Source of the DNA: JALYNX01 sp964608055 | GTDB lineage: Bacteria; Actinomycetota; Acidimicrobiia; Spongiisociales; ZC4RG35 | Assembly: GCA_964608055.1 (NCBI GenBank) | Contig: CAZSMJ010000009.1 | Location: forward strand, 1-31,036 | Reading direction: 5' to 3' | Length of the DNA stretch: 31,036 nucleotides | Shown: positions 1-6,419 of the stretch, one piece after another | How the letters are laid out: each line of letters opens with the position of its first letter | How positions within the stretch are numbered: the first letter of the stretch is position 1 | Notes under the pieces: generated by a model | What the model was told of the DNA's origin: nothing | Databases searched by the model: none | The model's input: only the letters and a program-made list of their open reading frames with translations | Translations under genes and position numbers: made by a program

Positions 1-393
1 GCCGCGGCCGTGCTCACCGCAATCGAAGGCCGTTCCGTCTATCTGGGAGCCCGACGTGACCGAGCGGCGCAGGTGTTGGCGAGCTCGGCCGGCTACGAGG
101 TCGTGGTGGTGCCTTTCGAGGAACCAGTGCCGGGGGCGATCGTGGTCAACGCAACGCCGATCGGGATGAACGGCGAACTGCTGCCGCCAGGGATGGTGGA
201 GGGCGCCTCAGGGCTCGTGGACCTCGCGTATGGTCGCGCCGACCCCCCGTCGACGGTGCTGGCACGGGCGATTGGTCTGCCGGTTGTTGACGGAATCGAG
301 TTTCTCGCTCTGCAGGCGTTTGAATCGTTCAGCTGGTGGACCGGGCTGGAGGCGCCACTCGAGGTGATGCTGGAGGCTGCCAAAAACGGCTAA
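1..393 (+). CDS. aroE: Shikimate dehydrogenase, C-terminal part (cut by window start)
   Basis: This is the last 130 codons of shikimate dehydrogenase, which reduces 3-dehydroshikimate to shikimate with NADPH in the cytoplasm. The frame is open from base 1, so the beginning lies outside the window and the GTG at 10 is an internal codon. Visible signatures are NATPIGM (the NATP-x-G loop of the nucleotide domain), a D-L-A-Y segment, and the C-terminal G-x-x-F-L-x-x-Q-A-x-x-S-F-x-x-W-T-G helix typical of AroE. It ends with TAA. The companion genes aroC, aroK and aroB follow after two unrelated genes, so this looks like the edge of a shikimate cluster. Only the catalytic N-terminal domain is missing, because of the window edge; nothing seen suggests a pseudogene. 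Confidence 0.93.
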   Translation, partial: AAAVLTAIEGRSVYLGARRDRAAQVLASSAGYEVVVVPFEEPVPGAIVVNATPIGMNGELLPPGMVEGASGLVDLAYGRADPPSTVLARAIGLPVVDGIEFLALQAFESFSWWTGLEAPLEVMLEAAKNG

Positions 394-406
394 AGCGCAA
401 GACCCA

Positions 407-425
407 TCAAACCGAAATGGTTTGA
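407..425 (+). repeat. Inverted repeat between aroE and the DUF4388 gene
   Basis: Perfect 7-bp arms, TCAAACC at 407-413 and GGTTTGA at 419-425, enclose the 5-nt loop GAAAT. It lies 29 nt before the preferred start of the next gene. The stem is AT-richer than its surroundings and has no T-run after it, so it is a poor terminator. It may be an operator or a weak mRNA hairpin; no function is shown. Confidence 0.5.
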
Positions 426-453
426 AAGGATTGTCACGCAAGGAGTGAAAAAA

Positions 454-1632
454 GTGGCTCTTTCTGGAAACTTGGGCTTTGTACCTCTCGATGAGGTGCT
501 TCGGCTACTGACCCGATCTGATCAGCAGGGCGCTATCGACGTCTGGGGTCAGGACGTACGCGGCCGCATCTTCATCAGCAAGAAGGGGATTGGTCTGGCC
601 ACCACGTCCGACGATAAGGAGCTTCGTCGCCACTTGGTCAATTCTGGCTATGTCGACGAGGCCTATCTCAACTCGATCGAGGCCGGAACCACCACTCTGG
701 CACCCCTTGCCGACAAGGAAGCCGACATCGTCGAACTGTTGCGCGAGATGACCGTTGAGAGCCTCTACCAGATGTCACGACGCGGTTCGTCTTTCGAGGT
801 CACCGAGTCTCTCGCCACGCCCTACGCCAGCCCAAGAGCATTCGAGCTCGAGGCGATTCTCGAAGAGTCGAGGCGACGGGCCGGGGAATGGGTCGAAGTC
901 GAGCAGATCATCTCGGATCTCGATGCCGTAGTCCGGATGAATCGCGAGCTCGGGGACCAGGACTCGGTCAAGATCAGCCGAGACGCCTGGCGCCTGCTCT
1001 GTGAGATGGGGGCCGGTGCTTCGGTGCGAACACTCGCTGAGCGTCTGGGGACCACCGATTTCTGGACCGCCAGAGTCGCGGCCGGCCTGTCCGACCAGCA
1101 CCTTCTAATGCTCGCTGCGAGCGTCGAAGAGGATGTGTATGTGGAACCGGTTGCGGCGGAGCCCACGCGCTACGAACCGCCGGTGATGCAGGAATCGGCC
1201 GGTGAGATCGACGAGGACAAGGATCCCAATGAGTCGTGGTGGGTAGAGCCCCAGGTCGACGAGGCCGAAGCTGTGGCCCCCGTCGCCGATGAAGAGGAGT
1301 CCGAGCCCCAGACGCACCGCGACAGCCGTTTTGGCCAGTTCCGTCAGATGGCGGAGGCTTCCGAAGAGCCGACGGTCGAACAGGCGGAGGTCGAGACCGA
1401 GTCCGAGGGCGAGGCGGAGGCCGAGCCTGCCGCCTTCCTGCCTCAGGAGGAGCCGGAGCCGGTCCTGGAGACCCCCTCTGACCTCGACGCCGTCGAGGAA
1501 GACACGGAGGCATTCCTGGAGAAGGTCTTCTCGCAGCTCGAGAGCAACGGACAGCCTGAGGAAGAGGGTCACGGCCTCTTGCGGCGCCGTCGCCTCGGCT
1601 CCGTCCTCAAGGAACTGAACGAAGAAGACTGA
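454..1632 (+). CDS. DUF4388 (PATAN-like) domain protein with acidic linker
   Basis: A 392-residue cytoplasmic protein. The first ~110 residues (M-A-L-S-G-N-L-G-F-V-P-L-D-E-V-L-R-L-L, then G-x-I-x-V and a G-R-I-F-I-S-K-K-G-I segment) match the DUF4388 or PATAN fold, found in bacterial signalling and surface-motility proteins. Residues ~115-225 are helical and may hold a winged-helix-like segment (V-R-T-L-A-E-R-L-G-T-T). Residues ~235-360 are a Glu/Ala/Pro-rich, probably disordered linker. The tail is basic, with RRRRLGSVLKELN near the end. I prefer GTG 454 over GTG 445 because AGGAG (441-445) is 8 nt before 454 but overlaps 445. The function is unknown. Its neighbour, a prepilin peptidase, suggests a type IV pilus or motility link, but that is inference. 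Confidence 0.75.
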   Translation: MALSGNLGFVPLDEVLRLLTRSDQQGAIDVWGQDVRGRIFISKKGIGLATTSDDKELRRHLVNSGYVDEAYLNSIEAGTTTLAPLADKEADIVELLREMTVESLYQMSRRGSSFEVTESLATPYASPRAFELEAILEESRRRAGEWVEVEQIISDLDAVVRMNRELGDQDSVKISRDAWRLLCEMGAGASVRTLAERLGTTDFWTARVAAGLSDQHLLMLAASVEEDVYVEPVAAEPTRYEPPVMQESAGEIDEDKDPNESWWVEPQVDEAEAVAPVADEEESEPQTHRDSRFGQFRQMAEASEEPTVEQAEVETESEGEAEAEPAAFLPQEEPEPVLETPSDLDAVEEDTEAFLEKVFSQLESNGQPEEEGHGLLRRRRLGSVLKELNEED

Positions 1633-1660
1633 GAGCCCGGCTCTGCGCAATCCTCGACGC

Positions 1661-1666
1661 TAATTT
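1661..1666 (+). promoter_or_regulatory. Putative -10 element of a leaderless prepilin peptidase transcript
   Basis: TAATTT fits the actinobacterial TANNNT -10 pattern and ends 9 nt before the GTG start at 1676. No Shine-Dalgarno sequence is visible between them, so a leaderless or nearly leaderless mRNA is inferred. No good -35 hexamer is seen. Confidence 0.4.
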
Positions 1667-1675
1667 GCTCCGGCG

Positions 1676-2461
1676 GTGATTTATCTCCTCGCCGGAGCTT
1701 TTGGCTTTCTGGGGGCACTTGCCGCCCACGATCTCGCGACCCAGTCTCTGCGAGATCTTCCCTTGCGGCCATTGGTCGGCACCTGTCCCCGGTGTGGCCA
1801 CGGTCGGGGCTGGTCGTCGCGAACTTGCCCGAGTTGCTCCCGCGGAGTCGGTCGTGAGCTCGTGTTGGCTCTGGTGGGGATGGCGGTGGCTGTCGGCTTC
1901 GCCGACACGATCGGCGCCAGGTGGGCCCTCATTCCGTATCTGGGCTTTCTGATCCTCACTCTCGCCCTGGGAGTGACCGACATCGACGCCTTCCGCATCG
2001 TCGATCGACTCAACCTGAGGGGCACAGCAATCCTGGCAGCCGCTCTCGCCCTGGCAGCCGTCATCGACGGCTCGATCCCCGAGTTGGGAAGGGGCGCGCT
2101 CGGAGCCCTCGCCTATTTTGGCGGCACCAACTTGATGTTTCTCCTTGCGGGCGGCAAGGGATTCGGGTACGGCGACGTGAAGCTCTCTGTCCAATTGGGC
2201 TTATTCACCGTCTACCTCTCCTGGGGAACCCTGGGGTGGGCCGTGCTGATCACCGCGCTCCTGGGCGGCCTGGTCTCGATTGTGGTCATCTTGATGGGTT
2301 TGGTCGTCAGGACCCGGGCCCGCAGGACGGCGGCCGGGGCCGAGGGTTCCTCGATCCGTGACGCGATGAAGACCGAGCTCCCTTACGGACCGCAAATGAT
2401 CCTGGGGGCCTGGGCCGCGATCATCCTCGTCGGACTCGGAGCTATCCCGATCCCGACGTAG
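1676..2461 (+). CDS. pilD: Type IV prepilin peptidase, A24 family
   Basis: A polytopic membrane aspartyl protease that cleaves, and in bifunctional members N-methylates, type IV pilin-like precursors. It has 261 residues. A cytoplasmic zinc-binding loop with two CxxC pairs (C37/C40 and C51/C54) follows the first membrane segment. The two catalytic aspartate motifs are present: T-D-I-D-A-F-R-I at ~101-108 and G-F-G-Y-G-D-V-K-L at ~162-170. Several hydrophobic segments span the rest. The usual Ile-Pro after the first motif is Ile-Val here. The start is a GTG without a Shine-Dalgarno sequence but with TAATTT 9 nt upstream. No pilin or pilus ATPase gene is in the window, so substrates are unknown. 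The stop TAG is part of the putative -10 of aroC. Confidence 0.9.
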   Translation: MIYLLAGAFGFLGALAAHDLATQSLRDLPLRPLVGTCPRCGHGRGWSSRTCPSCSRGVGRELVLALVGMAVAVGFADTIGARWALIPYLGFLILTLALGVTDIDAFRIVDRLNLRGTAILAAALALAAVIDGSIPELGRGALGALAYFGGTNLMFLLAGGKGFGYGDVKLSVQLGLFTVYLSWGTLGWAVLITALLGGLVSIVVILMGLVVRTRARRTAAGAEGSSIRDAMKTELPYGPQMILGAWAAIILVGLGAIPIPT

Positions 2462-2464
2462 CAT
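2459..2464 (+). promoter_or_regulatory. Putative -10 element of a leaderless aroC transcript
   Basis: TAGCAT fits TANNNT and ends 6 nt before the aroC ATG. The intervening CAACCC has no ribosome binding site. It begins with the stop codon of the preceding gene. A leaderless start is inferred; no -35 hexamer stands out. Confidence 0.35.
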
Positions 2465-2470
2465 CAACCC

Positions 2471-3628
2471 ATGCTTCGCTTCATGACTGCCGGAGAATCG
2501 CACGGTCCCGGGTTGGTGACCGTGGTCGAGGGTTTGCCGCGCGGCCTCGATGTCTCGGCAGAGGCGATAGCGGACGAGCTGGCACGGCGCCGGCTCGGTT
2601 TCGGACGGGGAAAGCGGATGGCGATCGAGCGGGACGTCCTGGAGATCCTGGGCGGGATCAGGCACGGTAAGACCCTGGGCTCTCCGGTTGCTGTCCTGGT
2701 CAGGAACACAGAATGGCCTCGTTGGGCCGAGGAGATGAGCCCCGAGCCGGCGCCGGTCAAAAAGCCGGTGACCAGGCCGCGGCCGGGTCATGCCGACCTT
2801 GCCGGGATGCTCAAATACGACACCGACGATGCTCGTGACATCCTGGAGAGGGCCTCGGCGAGGGAGACAGCGGCGCGGACGGTTGCCGGCCATCTGGCCA
2901 AGACTCTGCTTCGCACTGTCGGTGTCGATGTCATCAGTCATGTGGTATCGATCGGCCATGTTGAGAGTGAAGGGCCGACTCCGCTTCCAGCCGACCTCGA
3001 AATCATCGACGCCAGCCCGGTGAGGTGCTTCCACGAGCCCTCGGCGGCGGCCATGGTCGAACTGATCGAGGACGCCAAGGAGCGCCGTGACACGCTCGGC
3101 GGGGTATTCGAGGTCCTCGCCTACGGGGTCCCGGCAGGTATCGGCTCCCACGTCCACTACGACCGTCGTCTCGACGGCATGTTGGCCGCCGGCCTGATGT
3201 CGATCCCGGCGATCAAGGGCGTGGAAATCGGTGACGGGTTCGAGGTCGCGTTCCTCCCTGGCTCCAAATCTCACGACGAGATCGTCTCCGGAGAGGTGGG
3301 ATTGGAACGACCGACCAATCGCGCGGGCGGGGTCGAAGGTGGGATGAGCAATGGCGAGCCGATCCGGGTTCGAGCTGCCATGAAGCCGATATCGACGTTG
3401 ATGCGGCCTCTGCGCACCGTGGACATGTCCACAGGGGAGCCCGCCGAGGCGGTGCGAGAGAGATCCGACGTGTGCGCGGTCCCGGCCGCGGCAGTGGTCG
3501 GGGAGCAGATGGTGGCGATCACCCTCGCCTCCGAGTTCCAACGGAAGTTCGGCGGGGACACGGTCGACGAATTCGTCGCCGCACACCGGCGCTATCTCGA
3601 CGGATTGATCGAGCGTCTCGAGCGATGA
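2471..3628 (+). CDS. aroC: Chorismate synthase
   Basis: It converts 5-enolpyruvylshikimate 3-phosphate to chorismate using reduced FMN, the last step of the shikimate pathway. It has 385 residues, the normal length. Diagnostic segments are F-M-T-A-G-E-S-H-G-P-G near the N-terminus, the F-G-R-G-K-R-M motif at ~48-54, a R-P-G-H-A-D segment at ~103-108, and the C-terminal R-S-D-V-C-A-V-P-A-A-A-V-V signature. The ATG start gives exactly the family N-terminus (M-L-R-F-M-T-A-G-E-S-H-G). It overlaps aroK by ATGA, so the two are probably translationally coupled. It is likely the first gene of an aroC-aroK-aroB transcript that may run on into efp-nusB. Confidence 0.97.
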   Translation: MLRFMTAGESHGPGLVTVVEGLPRGLDVSAEAIADELARRRLGFGRGKRMAIERDVLEILGGIRHGKTLGSPVAVLVRNTEWPRWAEEMSPEPAPVKKPVTRPRPGHADLAGMLKYDTDDARDILERASARETAARTVAGHLAKTLLRTVGVDVISHVVSIGHVESEGPTPLPADLEIIDASPVRCFHEPSAAAMVELIEDAKERRDTLGGVFEVLAYGVPAGIGSHVHYDRRLDGMLAAGLMSIPAIKGVEIGDGFEVAFLPGSKSHDEIVSGEVGLERPTNRAGGVEGGMSNGEPIRVRAAMKPISTLMRPLRTVDMSTGEPAEAVRERSDVCAVPAAAVVGEQMVAITLASEFQRKFGGDTVDEFVAAHRRYLDGLIERLER

Positions 3629-4128
3629 CGATTTGGCTCGCAGGGATGATGGGGTCAGGTAAGACCTCATGTGGGGGTGTCGCCGCGGCGAGCCTCGGCA
3701 TTCCCTTCTATGACACTGATGTCGAAGTCACAGAGGAGTTCGACTGCACGGTTGCCGAGCTCTGGGACCACTTGGGTGAGGCCCGGTTTCGCGCCTTGGA
3801 GACTGCCGCAGTCCTGAGACTCGTCGGAGAGCCCGCGATCGTGGCGACAGGAGGCGGTGCGGTGCTCGATCCCCAGAACCGGGAGGCCATGAGGGCAGCT
3901 GGCCCCGTCGTTTGGTTGCGGGCGACTCCGGAGGAGCTGCTGGAACGAGTGGGCCGCACTGCCGGCCGGCCACTCCTCGACAGGGCTGAGGACCGCCTGA
4001 AAGAGATTCGGTCGCTCGCTGCCGAGCGAGCGACCAGGTATCAGGAGGCGGCCGATCACGTGATCGAGACCAGCGGCAAGAGCATCGTGGAGGTGGCCGA
4101 TGAAATCGCGGCGCTATGGGCACCCTGA
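3625..4128 (+). CDS. aroK: Shikimate kinase
   Basis: It phosphorylates shikimate at the 3-hydroxyl with ATP. It has 167 residues, typical for a monofunctional AroK. The Walker A P-loop G-M-M-G-S-G-K-T lies at residues 7-14, the shikimate-binding D-T-D segment follows at ~30-32, a G-x-x-x-F-R-x-x-E segment (G-E-A-R-F-R-A-L-E) is at ~52-60, the A-T-G-G-G-A motif is near 74, and the lid R-P-L-L is near 115. ATG 3625 overlaps the aroC stop (ATGA) and gives the expected N-terminus. The same frame stays open upstream inside aroC, but that part has no kinase homology. Its 3' end overlaps aroB by 13 nt. Confidence 0.96.
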   Translation: MTIWLAGMMGSGKTSCGGVAAASLGIPFYDTDVEVTEEFDCTVAELWDHLGEARFRALETAAVLRLVGEPAIVATGGGAVLDPQNREAMRAAGPVVWLRATPEELLERVGRTAGRPLLDRAEDRLKEIRSLAAERATRYQEAADHVIETSGKSIVEVADEIAALWAP

Positions 4129-5141
4129 CCGTCGCAGGTAAGACCGAGGTGGTTATCGGGGAGGGATTGCTCGATGATGTGCTCCCCGCTCGTGAGGGGA
4201 GGCAGCGGGTAGCGATCCTGACCCAGCCAGGGGCAACGCGTTACGCCCTCGATATCGCACGGAGCCTCAAGGACGAGGGGCTCGGTGTCGAAGTGATCGG
4301 CCTCCCGGATCGAGAAGAAGCGAAGACGCTCACCGTCGCCGAGACCGTTTATGAGACTCTGGCTCGTTTCGGGCTTGGTCGGCACGACACCGTGGTTGGG
4401 GTGGGCGGGGGGTCAGTCTCGGACCTCGCCGGGTTTGTCGCCGGCACCTGGCTGAGAGGCGTCGAAGTCGTGCACGTGCCAACCACCCTCCTGGCTGCTG
4501 TCGATGCCGCGATCGGAGGCAAGACCGGGGTGAACCTGGCGGGAAAGAACCTGGTGGGCCTGTTCTGGCATCCGAGCCGGGTGGTTGTCGATGTCGCCAT
4601 CCTCAGGGGTCTCCCCTCCTCGCTGGTGCGGGAAGGCATGGTGGAGGCGCTCAAAGCCGGGCTGGTCGGCGATCCCGAGCTGTTCGCCTTGATCGAAAGC
4701 AAAGGGACCGGCGCCGACTTGGAGGATGTGGTGGCGAGATCGGTGACTGTCAAGGCTCGGGTCGTCGGCGAGGACGAGAGGGAGCTCGGGGTGCGCGCCA
4801 TGCTCAACCTGGGTCACACCGTCGGCCATGCCATTGAGTTCGCTTCACCGCTCTCGCACGGGGAAAGCGTGGGCATCGGCCTCGTCGCGGCTGCCCGGAT
4901 CTCGGAGATCCGGCTCGGCTTCGAGGAGGCGAATCGCATCTCTGAGTCGATTCGAGGGCTGGACCTGCCAACCAAGGTGACAGGCCTGGATCGGGCGAGG
5001 GTGGTCGACCTCCTTCGCCACGACAAGAAGAGGGACGCCGAGGGAATCCGTATGGTCCTGCTGCGGGCGATCGGCTCCCCGGTCGTCCAACATGTGAACG
5101 GAAACGACGTCGGGGTCGGGCTCGAGGCCGTAGGGCTCTGA
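4116..5141 (+). CDS. aroB: 3-dehydroquinate synthase
   Basis: It cyclises DAHP to 3-dehydroquinate with bound NAD+ and a divalent metal. It has 341 residues, normal length. Visible motifs are G-V-G-G-G-S-V-S-D-L-A-G-F (NAD binding), V-P-T-T-L-L-A-A-V-D-A-A-I-G-G-K-T-G, the metal-ligand segments E-G-M-V-E-A-L-K-A-G and N-L-G-H-T-V-G-H-A-I-E, and H-G-E-S-V-G-I-G. A D-K-K motif is near the C-terminus. The ATG overlaps the aroK end. In mycobacteria, as I recall, aroQ/aroD and pepQ lie between aroB and efp. Here efp follows after 45 nt, so 3-dehydroquinate dehydratase must be encoded elsewhere. Confidence 0.97.
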   Translation: MGTLTVAGKTEVVIGEGLLDDVLPAREGRQRVAILTQPGATRYALDIARSLKDEGLGVEVIGLPDREEAKTLTVAETVYETLARFGLGRHDTVVGVGGGSVSDLAGFVAGTWLRGVEVVHVPTTLLAAVDAAIGGKTGVNLAGKNLVGLFWHPSRVVVDVAILRGLPSSLVREGMVEALKAGLVGDPELFALIESKGTGADLEDVVARSVTVKARVVGEDERELGVRAMLNLGHTVGHAIEFASPLSHGESVGIGLVAAARISEIRLGFEEANRISESIRGLDLPTKVTGLDRARVVDLLRHDKKRDAEGIRMVLLRAIGSPVVQHVNGNDVGVGLEAVGL

Positions 5142-5186
5142 GCGCGGTACCGTCCACGTCGGACCTGCTCGAATCGGGACCACACC

Positions 5187-5744
5187 ATGATCAGCACCAA
5201 CGACGTACGCCCGGGGATGGCCCTGCAACTCAACGATGGCCTGTTCAACATCGTCGAGTACCAGCATGTGAAACCGGGAAAGGGCAAGGCCTTCGTCCGG
5301 ATGAAGATCAAGAACCTGGAAACGGGCCAGGTCTTGGAGCGGACCTTTCGCGCAGACGAGCATGTCGATCAGGCGATCATCGACCGTCGCGACCATCAGT
5401 ATCTCTATTCCGACGATCTCGGATACCACTTCATGAATCTCGAGGACTTCGGCCAGCTGGCCTTGTCGGCCGAGGACGTTGGTGAGGCCGCCGGCTATCT
5501 GGTGGACGGGATGACGGTGAGTCTTCCGCTGTACCGGGGAACTCCCATCGGAGTCGACCTGCCATCTTCGGTGGAGCTGGAGGTCACCTATGCCGAGCCG
5601 GCGGTGAGGGGTGATACCCGCACCGGGGCGACCAAGCCGGTGACACTGCAAACCGGCATCCAGATCCAGGTCCCCTTGTTCGTCGACCAAGGGGATCGGG
5701 TCAAGGTCGACACCCGGACCGGGGAGTACCTCACCCGAGCATGA
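5187..5744 (+). CDS. efp: Translation elongation factor P
   Basis: EF-P binds between the ribosomal P and E sites and relieves stalling at consecutive prolines. It has 185 residues in three beta-barrel domains (KOW-like, then two OB folds). The domain I hairpin reads V-K-P-G-K-G-K-A-F with Lys32 at the tip. The ending V-D-T-R-T-G-E-Y-L is the family C-terminus. No EF-P-modifying enzyme is in the window. Actinobacterial EF-Ps often carry P-G-K-G-P; here the last Pro is Lys34. The ATG at 5187 gives the standard N-terminus (M-I-S-T-N-D-V-R-P-G). A TACCGT hexamer at 5148-5153 could be a -10 but lacks a clear -35. nusB follows with an ATGA overlap. Confidence 0.97.
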   Translation: MISTNDVRPGMALQLNDGLFNIVEYQHVKPGKGKAFVRMKIKNLETGQVLERTFRADEHVDQAIIDRRDHQYLYSDDLGYHFMNLEDFGQLALSAEDVGEAAGYLVDGMTVSLPLYRGTPIGVDLPSSVELEVTYAEPAVRGDTRTGATKPVTLQTGIQIQVPLFVDQGDRVKVDTRTGEYLTRA

Positions 5745-6292
5745 GCTCACGACCCGGACCGGCGCCGACGATCCCGGCTCGGCTCACCGCCGTCGAGTTC
5801 GCAGCCGCAACCGGGCGGCCGATCGAGGAGGTGCAAGCCGCCCTCGAAGCGCGTTCGGAGTCCTCCGGATCTGACGAGATGCTCAGTCCCGAGCTCTCGA
5901 TAGCCATTGCCGGGGCTCTCGGTGTTCACATCAGCATCGAGCCCCGAGACGTCGCCCTGGAAACCCTCTACGAGCTCGAAACCAGGGGAGAGCACGAGTT
6001 CGAAGGCCTGACCGGCAGGGCTGGCCGGCTGGTCGCCGGCGTTCTCGAGCATCGAGAAGACCTCGACCACGAGATCGAGTCGGCGTCGGATCACTGGAGT
6101 GTCGCCCGCATGCCGGTCATCGACCGCTCGATCCTTCGGTTGGGGCTGTTCGAGCTCCATCACGACAAGGGGATTCCCACCGGTGTCATCGTCGCCGAGG
6201 CAGTTCGACTGGCCCGTACCTACTCGACCGAGCGTTCGGGCTCGTTCGTCAATGGCGTCCTGGCATCGTTGGCCCGGTCCGCTCGACCCTGA
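5741..6292 (+). CDS. nusB: NusB transcription antitermination factor with IF2_N-like N-terminal module
   Basis: NusB binds boxA RNA with NusE/S10 and helps antiterminate rRNA transcription. The core begins at about residue 69 (R-D-V-A-L-E-T-L-Y-E-L-E) and ends with the family helix pair (V-I-V-A-E-A-V-R-L-A, then S-F-V-N-G-V-L-A-S-L). The region after the first core helix is about a dozen residues shorter than in E. coli NusB, as if one helix is lost. Residues ~15-67 are an addition. The pattern T-A-V-E-F-A-A-A-T-G-R-P-I-E-E-V, then M-L-S-P-E-L-S-I-A-I-A-G-A-L-G-V, resembles the small helical IF-2 N-terminal domain (inference from pattern). The ATG overlaps the efp stop (ATGA). The NusB assignment is strong, the extra domain moderately so. 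Confidence 0.92.
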   Translation: MSSRPGPAPTIPARLTAVEFAAATGRPIEEVQAALEARSESSGSDEMLSPELSIAIAGALGVHISIEPRDVALETLYELETRGEHEFEGLTGRAGRLVAGVLEHREDLDHEIESASDHWSVARMPVIDRSILRLGLFELHHDKGIPTGVIVAEAVRLARTYSTERSGSFVNGVLASLARSARP

Positions 6293-6294
6293 GG

Positions 6295-6324
6295 TTGGCG
6301 GTCGGGGCGGCGCGCCGTTACCCT
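6295..6324 (+). promoter_or_regulatory. Putative pyr operon promoter
   Basis: TTGGCG (6295-6300) and TACCCT (6319-6324) are separated by 18 nt, matching a TTGACA-like -35 and an actinobacterial TANNNT -10. A start site near 6331 would put the PyrR hairpin at the very 5' end of the mRNA. This is the only intergenic gap before seven co-oriented pyr genes. Confidence 0.5.
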
Positions 6325-6342
6325 CGCCTCACCTTTAATGAT

Positions 6343-6358
6343 CGGTCCTGTGAGACCG
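6343..6358 (+). promoter_or_regulatory. PyrR-binding RNA hairpin (pyr operator)
   Basis: The transcript can form a 5-bp stem, CGGUC (6343-6347) with GACCG (6354-6358), closing the hexaloop CUGUGA (6348-6353). The known PyrR-binding loop is a CNGNGA hexaloop in the context UCCNGNGAG, and this site reads UCCUGUGAG. The ribosome binding site AAGGAG (6361-6366) starts 2 nt after the stem. PyrR with bound UMP would therefore be expected to block ribosome access, as described for translational repression by PyrR in mycobacteria. There is no terminator-antiterminator pair. Confidence 0.8.
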
Positions 6359-6371
6359 GGAAGGAGTTCGC

Positions 6372-6419
6372 ATGCTTTGGGTCGAGGCGCCTTCGGGGGT
6401 GTGCCCGTGCCCCAGGTGA
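6372..6419 (+). CDS. Putative 15-residue pyr leader peptide
   Basis: The strong Shine-Dalgarno AAGGAG (6361-6366) is 5 nt from ATG 6372. This opens a 15-codon frame (MLWVEAPSGVCPCPR) that is out of frame with pyrR. Its TGA (6417-6419) shares a base with the pyrR ATG (6419-6421) as TGATG, the classic termination-reinitiation junction. pyrR itself has no spaced ribosome binding site. The inferred role is to couple pyrR translation to the PyrR-controlled ribosome binding site. A G-rich/C-rich hairpin (6396-6399 with 6410-6413) before the pyrR start could be opened by ribosomes reading the leader. Translation of the peptide is unproven. Confidence 0.5.
   Translation: MLWVEAPSGVCPCPR

Noticed and set aside
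2201..3670. Long minus-strand open frame opposite aroC (489 codons)
   Set aside because: It runs antisense across aroC, has no recognisable domain and is Arg/His/Pro-rich, as expected of shadow frames in GC-rich genes.
6338..6418. pyrR start at ATG 6338, adding 27 residues
   Set aside because: The added residues do not resemble PyrR, and the start would lie beside the operator hairpin without a ribosome binding site.
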